Shown here piece after piece: positions 10,068 through 21,736 of a stretch of DNA of 64,000 bases. A program made the translations under genes and the position numbers. Source of the stretch: Zygnema cylindricum (lineage: Eukaryota > Streptophyta > Zygnematophyceae > Zygnematales > Zygnemataceae); contig JBBHKE010003281.1 in the NCBI GenBank assembly GCA_037447655.1, positions 62,001 through 126,000 of the forward strand. The letters run 5' to 3'. How positions within the stretch are numbered: position 1 is the first letter of the stretch; each line of letters begins with the position of its first letter. Below the pieces are notes generated by a model. That model saw only the letters and a list, made by a program, of their open reading frames with translations. It searched no databases and had not been told where the DNA came from.

Positions 10068-13000
10068 CTAGTCCAATTTTAATTTCAGTTTTAATCCACA
10101 CTTTTCTCTGCAATATTCTAACTTGGGAGAAGGCACTGGTTTTGTCACCATATTAGCTACCATTTCCTCATCAGATCTATTTATGTCTATATGTTTAGCC
10201 TTAAAATGATGTTTTGGATTAGCTGCAATTGCAATGGCAGCTTGTTTATCACAAAACACTTCATGCACTCCCTCCTTCATATACCCAAGTTCTTGCAGCA
10301 AGGACTTGACCCACATCAACTCTTTCACAGCAGAACAAGAGGCCATGTACTCAGCCTCCATAGTAGACTGAGCAACCACCTTTTGTTGCTTACTGCTCCA
10401 ACAGCAAGCACCTTCCCCAACATTTAACACATACCCAGAAGTGCATCTTCTCATAGGTGCGTCCCCATAACTTGCATCACTCCAAGTAGTGATGTCAGTG
10501 TGCTCCCCTCTGAAATGCAACCATTACTCTCTCGTTCCCACCAGATATCTCATGACTCTTTTGGCTGCCTCCGAGTCTCTCTTCCTAGGATCATTAAGAC
10601 TCCTACTGAGTACTCCAACTTTTGCCGCTATGTCCGGCCTGGAACAGTTCATGAAATAGATTAAACTTCCTACAACCAGTCTATATGGGATAGACTTCAT
10701 AAACTCTCTCTCCTCTCGACTCATCTGATCATCTAAGATCATCACTCCTTCTTCTACACTCCCATCACTACTTTTTTCAAGTCCATGGGAGTGGTACAAC
10801 TGTTAGCATTTTCCATCTGGAATTTCTCAAGCATATTACCTATTGCTTCTTTCTGAGTAAGTCTGATAATCTTCTTCCCCCTATCTCTCTCCATTGAAAT
10901 CCCCAAAATATATCTTGCCTCCCCTAAATCGTTCATATCAAATCTGCTTCTAAGATCTTTCTTTAACTTATCGATTTTTTCCAAAGTTTTCCTCAACACA
11001 AGCAGATCATCCACATAAATTTTAATAAAAATGACACCATTTTCATCTTCAAACATATGGATAGAATGGTCAGAGTTGATCCGGATATATCCGAAAGCGG
11101 TGAGAAACTCATCTAGTTTTTTATTCCACTGTCGGGAGCCTGCTTCAGTCCATATAAGGACTTGCTTCAGTCCATATAAGGACTTTATGAGCTTGCAGAC
11201 TTTGCTCTCTTCTCCTTCTTCCACGAACACCTCGGGTTGCCTCATGAAAATTTCTTCCTCTAACTCACCATTAAGAAAAGCAATGTTAATGTCCATCTGG
11301 TGTATTTCCATGTTTTCGCTACTGCCAGACAGAGGAGAATCCTTACTGATGGGAACTGAACAACTGGAGCAAAGGTCTCATCATAGTTAATCCCTTCCTT
11401 TTGGGTGAACCTTTTTGCTACCAATTGAGCCTTATATCTCTCAATGGTATTATCTGGGTTCAGTTTTAATTTAAATACCCATTTACACCCAATATGTTTT
11501 TTATGTTTGGAGGAGAATCCGCTAGTTCCCAAGTATTTGCTTCCATGATAGAGGCCATCTTATTATTAATGGCTCTAATCCATCTTTCTTTTTCCGGACT
11601 ATTCACTGCCTCCGAGTAAGACTGAGGCTCATCTGGGTGAGATAGCTTAGTTACCTTATGAGCGGCCTGTTTTTCCTGTATCCTTTTGCTGCTCCTTTTC
11701 CCTCCCTCAAACTCCGAAGCTGGAATGGATGGAAGTCTTGGATTTCTCCTCACTGTCTCATCGGCTCCCCTGTCCATAGAAGCCGGTTCTGGTCCCACGT
11801 CTTCTATCTCTTCGAATTCCATAGGGGTATGTGAGATTTCCGGTGAGTCTCCTATATCTCGGATCTCCCCCCAATCTGAAATTACGATTTCACTTATGTC
11901 CCTTTTGGGAAAGACCGAGTTCTCCCAACTTTCGGACTCAAATTTAATTCTTATCTTCTTTGTATATTTGAATGGGTCAAATGACTTCCCTTCATCCATG
12001 ACAACTAAGTGTTTGACCAGAATGATATCTTTCTTTGCTAAGTCATAGACTATATATCCCTTAACATCCTCATCATATCCCATAAAGTATCTAGGTTTTC
12101 GCTTAGCATCTAGTTTCCAGTTTTTCTTATCCGTTTCAAGACTGTAAATTTGGCTACCGAATACTTTAAGGTGTGAGATATCTGGTTTCCTTCCAACCCA
12201 TCTCTCATAAGGTGTCACTTCCTTTAGAGTTGAGTTAAGGACTCTATTCTTAATGTAGTTGGCAAAGTTCATTGCTTCTGCCCAAAATCTCTTTCCTATT
12301 TTCTTGTCGGCCAACATAATGCATACACTATCTCCTAGTGTTCAATTCAATCTCTTAGCTACCCTATTTTGTTCCGGGTTAAATGGTACAATTTTCTGGT
12401 GTTGCACTCCGTCATCTCTTTGATATTCCTCAAACTGAATAGAGGTATATTCCCCCCCATTATCACTCATTATCCTCTTAATGGGGGTTTCATACAACTT
12501 CTCACTCCAGGCTTTATATTCTTTGACGTAAGTTGATGTTTCAGACTTTGTTTTTAGAAAGTAGACTCTAGAGTATCTAGACCAGTCATTAGTTATTGTC
12601 ATCATAAACCTCTTTCCTCCAACCGACGGTACTTTTGCAGGTCCCCAAATATCTGTGTGGACCAAATCTAAAACCTTCTCACCTCTATATGTGGCGGCTT
12701 TGGGAAAGGGAGGTCAGTGAGCCTTACCTTGAGCACAGCCACTACAATCATCTATCATTTCATTATCCCCAAGCGGAATGCCTTCTACTACCCCAAGCTT
12801 TTTCATTTCCCTCAACCTATCAAAATGCACATGTCCCCACCGCTTATGCCAAATCATCAACTTAGGAACACAAACATAGTAAGCATTCTTCTTTTCATTA
12901 CTCTGGTTAAGCCTAAACATTCCTTGGCTACCCTTATCTGCCGTGAAGTAAACTTCATCCCCATACTTAGCTGTAAAGACTCCCTTTTTAGTGAAGGTAT

Positions 13001-14349
13001 CAAACTCTTTTTCATCTAGCATAGACGTAGAGACAAGATTTTTACTCAGTTGAGGAATGTAGATTACATCTGAGAATGTAAGTATAGAAGTCTTACCCTC
13101 CACTAAGACTTTCAGATCTATTGATCCCACTAGATCTGTAGTAACCACTCCTCATCCCTATACTCTATCTCTACAGTAGGGATCTTTCTAAGCTTAGTGA
13201 AGAGTTCCTTATCACGACACATATGCATGGATGCACCTGAGTCGATGATACATCCTTCCTGTGGAGCTTCCCGGATTGCTCCTAGGGCACACTTCTATCT
13301 CCGAAGGATCTCCTTCTCCTCCAGACTTTCGTCAAGAAGAAGCTCCCCATCCTCCTCATAGGCTCATCCTTGGTTTCTCCAGTCACTTTTGTAACCACAA
13401 GTGCATTTTTCTTCCCTCCAGAAGAACCCCCTCCACGGTTCTCTTGGAGCCTTGGCTTCGACAACTTGACAGAATCTGCGATGAAGTGTCCTTGCTTTTT
13501 GCAAAAATGACAAAGACCCTGTGGGGGCCTCCGTCCTCTAGAAAGATCTCTTTCCATTTTGTACGATTTCTTTGAGTCCTTCCCCCATCGGTCCCCTCCT
13601 TCTGCTAGAGCTTGAATGCTCTTTCCTCCTCTCCTAATCTCCATTGTGTTTTCGTTCACAAGTATCATCTTGACCAGTGTGTTCCATTTTCATGAACTAT
13701 CAGGCATTTCTTGTACTCGGTACACTATGTTCTTGAACTTATCTGGTAGCTTCATGATAAGAGTGTTAACTTTCATTTTCATTGTACCTGTCCACCCAGC
13801 ACTTTCCATCTCCATATACAAACAAGAAAGATCATTACGTAATCTAACATCTTTCCTCCTTTGTAAGTGTAACTCACTAGCTTTTGCTCAACCAACTGGA
13901 GCTCTTGAATAGTTCCAGCTCTATAAATCTCCACCAAACTCACCCACAACTCCTCGGCCTTGTAAATGTGAAGATTAGGAGTGGCTAAAGCTTGAGTAAG
14001 GTGCCTCAGAATGAATTTCTTGGCAGCCATGTTTACATCCTCCCAAATTTGAGTATCGTTCTCCGCGGTCTTCACGGTCGCTGCTACCCATACTGTGGCA
14101 ATAGGAGTGAGGGGTGTCTCCTTCCCTTTCCCCTTTTTGGACACATTGTTGTCCCCATCATCTTCCTCCTCTGCTGAGGCAGTCGTTGTTGCAAGAAACC
14201 TCACTCCTCCAAATCCTAGTGGAGTTCCCGATGTTGGACGTTTCACTTATCCACTGACGATACCCCAGTGTCGTTTTTCGCACAAACTCTCATTATCATG
14301 GCTTCCAAATAGATGAACCCAGATCCATTGAAGGTGGGCACCCTAGAGG
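10068..14349 (-). pseudogene. Copia element C Gag-Pol, multiply broken
   Basis: Order on the minus strand: Gag (about 14349-13282), with zinc knuckle CHFCKKQGHFIAD (its last Cys replaced); protease segment near 13250-13150; preintegrase HHCC (KRWGHVHFDR, CSGCAQGKAH) near 12850-12720; integrase core (HTDIWGPAK, SDNGGEYTS, PEQNRVAKRLN) 12665-12340; integrase C-terminus 12317-11560; RT 11500-10600, including IKIYVDDLLVL; RNase H to 10068. The Gag initiation codon inside the primer site has become TTG. A 21-base direct duplication near 11147-11190 adds seven residues inside the RT motif YGLKQ. Several frameshifts and stops separate the blocks, so no full polyprotein can be made. Confidence 0.9.
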
Positions 14350-14363
14350 GTGGGCCCAAAACC
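14350..14363 (-). promoter_or_regulatory. Primer binding site of element C (one mismatch)
   Basis: The minus strand reads GGTTTTGGGCCCAC directly after the LTR end TGCA. It matches the copia-1 site GGTTATGGGCCCAC except for A to T, which also destroys the overlapping Gag start codon. Confidence 0.8.
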
Positions 14364-15368
14364 TGCAATTTTGTGTCCTCCATTGGACTACAGAATACAG
14401 GAAGCCTCTAAATACTAGTTAACTAACCCAATTCAAGCCACAACCACTGCTTCCCAAGAAGGCAAACTAACAATTTGACTTCACCCCTGTGCAGATTGGA
14501 CTTCTCTGAGTCAGTAGCAAAAAGACTTACTGAAAACGGCCAACTAGCTGATAAGTTATGAGTCGGCAAAAATGCCAAGTTTATACAAACTCTCAAAAGG
14601 AGAGAGGTACTTATCTACCAAATTCTCTAAGTCCTAAAATCCTCTCACAACCCTATCTATTGAAGTAAGAACTAATCTGATCACTGTAGGGTACATAAAA
14701 GTACTATGGCTGATGTACTTACTGTACGGTCTATGTACGGCAACGCCATTGAGTGGACGCATGTCCACGTTTAACTTTTCCTTATGTTCATCGGAATCCT
14801 TGCGACCAAATGTCATCCCTCCGCGTGGCGCCACGTCATGCCACGTCCATAAACGCCAAAGTGACCATTCCGCGATCTCGGCAGTGATATACGCCGTCGG
14901 ATTAAATCCGACATTAAATGTCCGACGTCAAAACAAATGTCCGATTCATTTGTTTTCGTGCGAGATAATGTTCGCACTATATAACATTAGTTCTATGTTC
15001 TTTTGTTCCTCATCTCGTTAATTGGAATCATGGTTTTAACAGTGTTTATATAATTATCAAACCTAATGTACCCTAACGGACTTCGTCGACAGACTGGTTA
15101 GAGCTAACCGCTACGCCGCGCTCTGCCGGTCAGAAGTTTTGAGTCATGACGGACTCAACCTTTTCTTGAGAGTGACATAAGTCACTCTTTAGCCCTGCTT
15201 GCTTAAGCTAGGACAACCATGGCTCAGCCACCCTGTCTATCCCTCAGTGACTACGACAAGTATGGTGGGTAGAGAGAGGAGGTGGAGGCAGGCTGTCCGC
15301 CTTTTTATTTTTCTATTTGTACTAAATTTAGACCTATAAAATACCATATAAAACTAATAATTTCAACA
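14364..15368 (-). repeat. 5' LTR of copia element C
   Basis: Mate of 9049-10054, same ends (TGTTG...TTGCA) and the same internal modules, including the tRNA-like block at 15085-15160 and U3 hairpin near 15225-15305. Differences from the mate are scattered single bases and short indels. Confidence 0.9.
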
Positions 15369-15576
15369 TGGAGCCATGGCTGCCTCAACTCCATAGGCAA
15401 GACTAAAGAGTGACATAAGTTACTCTCAACAAAAAGGTTGAGGCTGGCAGGACTCCAACCTTCGACCGGCAAAGCGCGGCGTAGCCTTCATCTCTAATTG
15501 GTCTGTCGTAGGAGTTCGTTAAAGTACATAGGGTGTGATAATTACTTTAAATGTATTATGATCTTTCATCCGTTAA

Positions 15577-16630
15577 TGTAGAAATTAATGGTCCATTTTA
15601 AGTATTTTCTAGGTCTAAATAGAAATATAGAAAGAAGCCAAGGCAGTCTACCTCTAACTTCTCTCTCCAACTCTCAAACTTGTCGCAGTCACTGAGAAAT
15701 TGGAGAGGGAGCTAGAGCCATGGCTACCTAGGCTATCCAGAGGTTTACGGGAAATATATATTTGTTTGGGGTTAATTTACTAAAAGGTATATGTCGGTCA
15801 CAAGATTTGATCTTGGTACCTACTGGCTGACAGACAGCCGGTAGACGGTAACCTTAGCGGTTAAGTCTATAACTAGTGTTACGTACCATATGGTTTGATA
15901 ATTAATTAAACATTACCAAATAGAATAATTCATTTAACTATAACTGTTTACGGGATACATAGACCCAGTAATGTAAAAGTACGGATGACGGTACGGAAAA
16001 GAAATCAATACCGCGCATTTATTTCTTTAGTGAAACGAATACCGCGCATGTATTTATTATGGCTACGATTAAAATCGAATTTAATCGAATGACCGGAATT
16101 AGTGCCGAGATCGCGGAAGAAGATTTCGGCGGTTTGTGGCCATCGCCGCATCGGATGACACGTGGCGAAATTCATTAGATCGTGGTATCTCCGGAGATTA
16201 TGGCAACGAATCCGGATATGACATGTGTCGACATTTAGGCCATGTCGTACAATGTCCGTACATAAAGTACACCGGCAGCTGTACATTTGCGTATAGAACT
16301 GTAATCTGATTGGTTCCGTACATCAATAGATAGAGTTTGTGAGAGAGATAGGACTTAGAAAAATTAGGAGATATGACCCTCTCTCCCAAAGAGCTTCTGT
16401 ACAAAAGGTCAACTTTGACCCTCCATAAGTTACTGCTCAAGGGAGCAAATTCATAGTTTCTTTTTGTTATCCACTCAAGGGAGTCTTGCCTTCACACGGG
16501 TGCAGGTGTTTAGAGTTTTTGTCTGCCAAAGTGGCAGTTGTTTTTTCTGAAACACAAAGGGGTCAGAGTTTTCCTAGAGGCATCTTAGAAGCTGTCCACT
16601 CTGAGGACTTATGGAGGTCTCAGAGTTACA
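15577..16630 (+). repeat. 5' LTR of copia element A
   Basis: Starts TGTAGAAATTAATGG and ends TCTCAGAGTTACA. It contains the U3 hairpin (about 15645-15720), antisense tRNA-like block (15800-15880), the paired CCGCGCAT motifs (about 16014-16050), a GTAC cluster (16245-16325) and R/U5 hairpins. It abuts GACCGGTGGTACC of the Gag C-terminus with no leader between. Confidence 0.88.
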
Positions 16631-19600
16631 GACCGGTGGTACCCCGAGAGGAAAGTAAAAGGCTCTTGTGACACAGGTACATGAGGCGGAATCCGAGGAC
16701 GAGGACGATGAGCTCCTTTTAGATGACGAGTTGGAGGCGAAAAACGAGGTTGAAATTCCACGAAGGCAAAAGTGTGCTTACGGTGGATTGAAAGGCGAAG
16801 CAGGCTGGATTGTAGATTCAGGTGCCTCCATGCACATGTGTAAGGATAGGCACCTGTTCACTAAGATAAGAAATATTCCCACCGTAGAGATAGAGTACGG
16901 GGATGGGAGGATAGTCACCACTACTCTTGTAGGATCGCTAGATTTGAAAGTGTTAGTAGAAGGAAAGACATCCATAGTAACATTCTCCGATGTATTGTTT
17001 ATTCCGGAGCTGAACAAAAACCTCATCTCTACATCCGTATTAGATGATAAAGGTTTTTTTACTAGCACTAGGGAAGGAGTCTTTACTGCTAGTTTTGAGG
17101 AGGATGTCTATTTCATTGGTGAGAAAGGTAGCCATGGGATGTTTAGGTTGGTTTTAAGTAATGAAAAGAAGAAACTTTATTATGCTGGTGTTCATGATAT
17201 TATGATGTGGCATAAGAGGCTTGGGCATGTGAATCGAGACAAGTTAAGAGAGATGAAAAAGATGGGAGTGGTGGAAGGGATTAAGTTCAGTGAGAATGAT
17301 AATTTAAGTGATTGTAGTGGGTGTGCTCAAGGTAAAGCACACAGATTACCCTTTCCAAAAACAGCCACCTACAAGGGAGAAAAAATTCTGGATCTAGTAC
17401 ACACAGATATTTGGGGACCGGCTAAAGTGCCCTTATCGAGGGGGAAGAGATTTATGACGACTATCACTAATGATTCGTCTTGGTATTCCCGAGTGTATTT
17501 TTTGAAAAACAAGTTCGAAGCTCAGGATTGTTTTAGACAACATAAAGCATGGAGCGAAAAACTCCATGAAACTTCAATCAAGAGAATAAGTAGTGACAAT
17601 GGTGGAGAGTATACTTCTAACCAGTTTGAGGATTTTTTGAGAGAAGTTGGGGTCCAACACCAAAAGACAGTTCCAAAAAACTCGGAACAGAATGGGGTAG
17701 CTTAAAGGTTAAATAGAACACTAAGTGATAGTGCTAGAAGTATGTTGTCACATAAGAAGATAGGAAAAAGGTTTTGGGCAGAAGCAATGAACTGTGCTAA
17801 TTACCTCAAAAATAGAGTTCTTACTTCAGCTATAAAAGATCAAACTTCTTATGAGAGATGGACAGGCCGGAAACCAGACATATCTCACTTAAAGGTTTTC
17901 GGCAATTAAGTATTTAGTCTAGATACTGATCGGTCCAATTGGAAGCTAGATCCTAAAGGAAAAACCGGGATACTAATTAGGATATGATGAGGATGTTAAA
18001 GGATATAGAGTTTATCATCTAAAAAGGGAAGATATAATCTTAGTAAAGCATCTAGTAGTTATGGATGAAGGAAAGTCTGTGGATCCCTTCAAATATACAA
18101 AGTCAGTAAAAATCAGATTTGAGTCGGAAAATTCCGATAACTTTGAGCTTCCTAACTATCCGAGTTTTAGAGAAGATGACATTCTTGCAGGTACAAATCA
18201 GACCGAAAAGGACTCGGCTGTGGAAACTCCAGTGACAACTCTACCTGAAGCAGAAGACGTGGTGGAAATTGATTTGGAATCAAGGTATAGGGGAGAAGCC
18301 GAGTTTGTTCGAAAGAATCCACGAGCACTATCTATTCCGACCTCAAATTTTGAGGGGGGGAGGAAAAGTAGCAAAAGACTGCAAGAAAAAAAGGTTAATA
18401 ACAAGATAACTAAACTATCTCATAAAGATGAACCTCAAACTTATGAAGAGGCGATGACTTGTCCAGAAAGAAATCGGTGGAAGACAGCCATTAATGAGGA
18501 GATGGCCTCAATTATGGCAGCCGATACTTAGGAGCTGGTGGATTGTCCACCTAACCGAAAACTAATCGGTTGTAAGTGGGTTTTCAAATTAAAACTGAAC
18601 CCAGATAACACAATCGAGCGCTACAAGGCCCGACTAGTGGCAAAGGGATTAACACAAAAGGAGGGAATTGACTACGAGGAAACCTTTGCCCCAGTGGTCA
18701 GATTTCCCTCCGTCCGCATACTTCTCAGCCTGACAGCAGCAAAAGACATGGAAGTGCACCAGATGGACATCAAGACAACCTTTTTTCTTGGAGAATTGGA
18801 AGATGAGATCTTCATGCGACAACCCGAAGGGTTTGTGGAGGAAGGTCAGGAGAGTAAGGTATGCCGGCTAATTAAATCTCTTTATGGTTTGAAACAGGCG
18901 CCTCGACAGTGGAATAAGAAGCTTGATGAGTTTCTTACCGGTCTGGGATATATCCCGATCAGCTCACATCACTCAATCTATGTTTTAGAAGATGAGGAAG
19001 GTTTTATATTTATTGCAATTTATGTTGATGATTTGCTCGTTTAAGTAAATCAATGGAAAAAATTAATAAACTGAAAACCGATCTTAAGGGGAGATTTGAA
19101 ATGAAGGATATGGGGGAAGCAAAATATATTTTGGGAATTCAAGTAGAGAGAGACCGAAAAAGAAAAATTATAAGATTGACTCAAAAGGAAGCAATAGGGA
19201 ACATGCTTGAAAAATTTCAAATGGATAAAGCTAATAGTTCTACAACTGCAATAGAGTTGAAGAAGAGAAGGGAGGGGAGTGAGGAAGGAGGAGTCATAGT
19301 CTTAGACGAGGAATTATCTCTTGAAGAACAGAAGTTCATGCAGACTATTCCTTACTGGCAAGTAGTGGGAAGTCTAATCTATTTTATGAATTGTACCCGG
19401 CCCGATTTAGCTGCAGCTGTAGGAGTGCTCAGTAGAAGTCTAAATACTCCCACTAAGAGGGATTGGGAAACAGCTAACAGAGTCCTTAGATATTTGATAG
19501 AAACTAGGGATCTATGGTTGCATTTGGGTGGGGATAATACTGACATCACTACTTGGAGTGATGCCACTTATGGTGATGCTCCGATGAGGAGATGCACTTC

Positions 19601-20015
19601 TAGATATGTATTATATGTGGGTGATGTGGCTTGCTGTTGGAGTAGGAAACAACAAAAAGTTATTGCTCAGTCCACCATGGAGGCTGAGTATATGGCCTCT
19701 TGCTCTGTTGTTAAAGAATTGATGTGGGTCAAGTCTTTGCTTGGTGAGCTTGGTCACCTTAAGAGTGGTGTGCAATTTTTTTTTTGTGATAATCAGGCAG
19801 CAATCGCTATTTCTGCCAATCCTAAACATCATTTTAAAGCCAAACACATGGACATCAGACTCAGCTTTGTTAGAGAGAAAGTAGAAAACAAAATTATCAG
19901 TTTAAAATACCGACCAGATAGTGAGATGGTAGCAGATATGATGACCAAACCTGTGCCTTCCCCTAAGCTAATTTTCTGCAAGGAGAAGTGTGGTCTGAAA
20001 TTAAAGATTGACTAG
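16631..20015 (+). pseudogene. Copia element A Pol (protease-integrase-RT-RNase H), broken
   Basis: Homology begins in the acidic Gag-protease linker. The longest open segment (16668-17705) holds the protease (WIVDSGASMHMC), HHCC domain (KRLGHVNRDK, CSGCAQGKAH) and integrase core (HTDIWGPAK, SDNGGEYTS), ending at a stop right after EQNGVA. Stops and frameshifts mark 17706-18060. An integrase C-terminal piece (18061-18531) ends where a Trp codon became TAG. RT (18538-19044) has QMDIKTTF and IAIYVDDLLV, then loses frame through a missing T in the TTTAAG run at 19043. The remainder plus RNase H is open from 19053 to 20015 (SDATYGDAP, STMEAEYMA, DNQAAIAI). Three or more lesions make it inactive. 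Confidence 0.9.
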
Positions 20016-20028
20016 AAAATAAGGGGAG

Positions 20029-21083
20029 TGTAGAAATTAATGGTCTGTTTTAAGTATTTTCTAGGTCTAAATAGAAATATAGAAAGAAGCCGAGGTAGTC
20101 TGCCTCTAACTTCTCTCTCCAACCCTCAAACTTGTCGCAGTCACTGAGAAATTGGAGAGGGAGCTAGAGCCATGGCTACCTAGGCTATCCGGAGGTTTAC
20201 AGGAAATATATATTAGTTTAGGTTTTATTTTTTAAAAGGTATATGCTGGTCACAGGATTTGATCTTGGTACCTACTGGCCGACAGACAGCCGGTAGACGG
20301 TAACCTTAGTCGTTAAGTCTAGATCTAGTGTTACGTACTATATGGTTTGATAATTAATTCAACATTACCAAATAGAATAATTCATTTAACTATAACTGTT
20401 TACGGGATACATAGATCCGGTAATGTAAAAGTACGGATTATGGTACGGACAAGAAACCAATACCGCGCATTTATTTCTCTAATGAAACGAATACCGCGCA
20501 TGTATTTATTACGGCTACGATTAAATGTGAATTTAATCGGACGGCCGGAATTAACGGCGAGATCGCGGAAGAGGATTTCGGGGGTTTGTGGCCATCGCCA
20601 CATCGCATAACATGTGGCGGAATGACATTGGATCGCGACATCTCCGAGGATTAAGGGAGCGAATCCGGACATACCACGTGTTGACATTTAGGCCATGTCG
20701 TACAGTGTTCGTACAGAAAGTACACCGGCAGCTGTACTTTTGTGTACGGAACTGTATTCTGATTGGCTCCGTACATCAGTAGATAGAGTCTGTGAGAGAG
20801 ATAGGACTTAGAAAAATTAGGAGATAGGACCCTCTCTCCCAGAGAGCTTCTGTACAAAAGGTCAACTTTGACCCTCCATAACTTACTACTCTGGGGAGCA
20901 AATTCAGAGATTCTTTTTGCTATCGACTCAGCGGAGTCTTATCTTTACATGCGTGAAGGTGGTCAGAGTTATTGTCTGCCAGGGTGGTAGTTGTTTTTGC
21001 TGAAACAGAAAGGGGTCAGGGTTATCCTAGAGGCTTCTTGGAAGCTGTCCACTCTGAGGACTTATCGAGGTCTCAGTGTTTCA
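20029..21083 (+). repeat. 3' LTR of copia element A
   Basis: Follows the polypurine tract AAAATAAGGGGAG (20016-20028). It begins TGTAGAAATTAATGG and ends GTCTCAGTGTTTCA. It has the same internal modules as the 5' copy, with the tRNA-like block at 20250-20330. Confidence 0.9.
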
Positions 21084-21736
21084 ATTAACGGACATATGAA
21101 TGAAGCGACATAGAACTAGTTAATATTTAGTGCGAACGTGATCCCACACAAAACAAAATAATGAGACATTTGTTTCGACGGCTAACATTTAATGTCGTTT
21201 TTTATCCAACGGCACATATCTCTGTCGAGATCCGGGAATGGTCACTTTGGCGTTTTTAGACGTGACATGACCTTGCCCCACTTGGAGAGATAATATTTGG
21301 TCACGAGAATTTTAGAAAACATACGAACGAGTACTATGTGGACACGCGTCCACTCAATGGCCTTGTCGTACACATGCCGTACAGAAAGGACATCGGCCGT
21401 AGTACCTTTCTGAACTATACATTTATTTGATTGGATCGTAGTGAAGTAGATAGGGGTTGTGAGAGAGAAGTAGGACTTAGTTTTTTTTGGCAGTCACCTC
21501 TCTTTTTTAGAGTTTGTATATATTGGCATCTTTGCCACCTTATAACTTATCGTTTGGTTGGCCGTTTTCGGTGATACTTTTTGCTACTGACTCAAAGGAG
21601 TCCATATTACACAAAGACTTAGTTAGATTGTCAAATTGTTTGGTTGGGCATCAGTGGTTGTGGCTGAAAGTGGGTTAGTTAAAAACTACCTAGAGGCTTC
21701 AGAATTCTGTAGTCCAATGGAGGACACAGAATTGCA

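Larger units (their letters stand above)
9049..15368 (-). mobile_element. Copia element C, complete with both LTRs
   Basis: Two near-identical LTRs (9049-10054 and 14364-15368) enclose a full but decayed Gag-Pol on the minus strand. The flanks are TGGAG (9044-9048) and TGGAG (15369-15373), a perfect 5-bp target duplication. It interrupts the solo LTR at 8901-21736. Length is about 6.3 kb. Because the target duplication is intact while the genes carry many stops, this is a single integration that decayed in place. Confidence 0.93.
15577..21083 (+). mobile_element. Copia element A, lacking primer site and most of Gag
   Basis: LTRs at 15577-16630 and 20029-21083 flank an internal region that starts inside the Gag C-terminus. 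Flanks are GTTAA (15572-15576) and ATTAA (21084-21088), a 5-bp duplication with one mismatch; the target was the near-palindrome CCGTTAACGG of the surrounding solo LTR. It belongs to the copia-1 (TGTAGAAATTAATGG) family. Without a primer binding site this copy could not be reverse transcribed from its own RNA. Confidence 0.9.
8901..21736 (+). mobile_element. Solo LTR (copia, F2 type) carrying two nested copia elements
   Basis: The LTR starts TGTTGAAATC at 8901 and ends GAATTGCA at 21736. It is flanked by ACGAA (8896-8900) and ACGGA (21737-21741), a 5-bp target duplication with one mismatch. Its own sequence is in three pieces: 8901-9048, about 15374-15576 and about 21089-21736. The gaps are filled by a minus-strand element (9049-15368) and a plus-strand element (15577-21083). 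No internal coding sequence belongs to this LTR, so the parent element was reduced to a solo LTR, presumably by LTR-LTR recombination. It carries the shared antisense tRNA-like module at 15437-15510. Confidence 0.85.
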
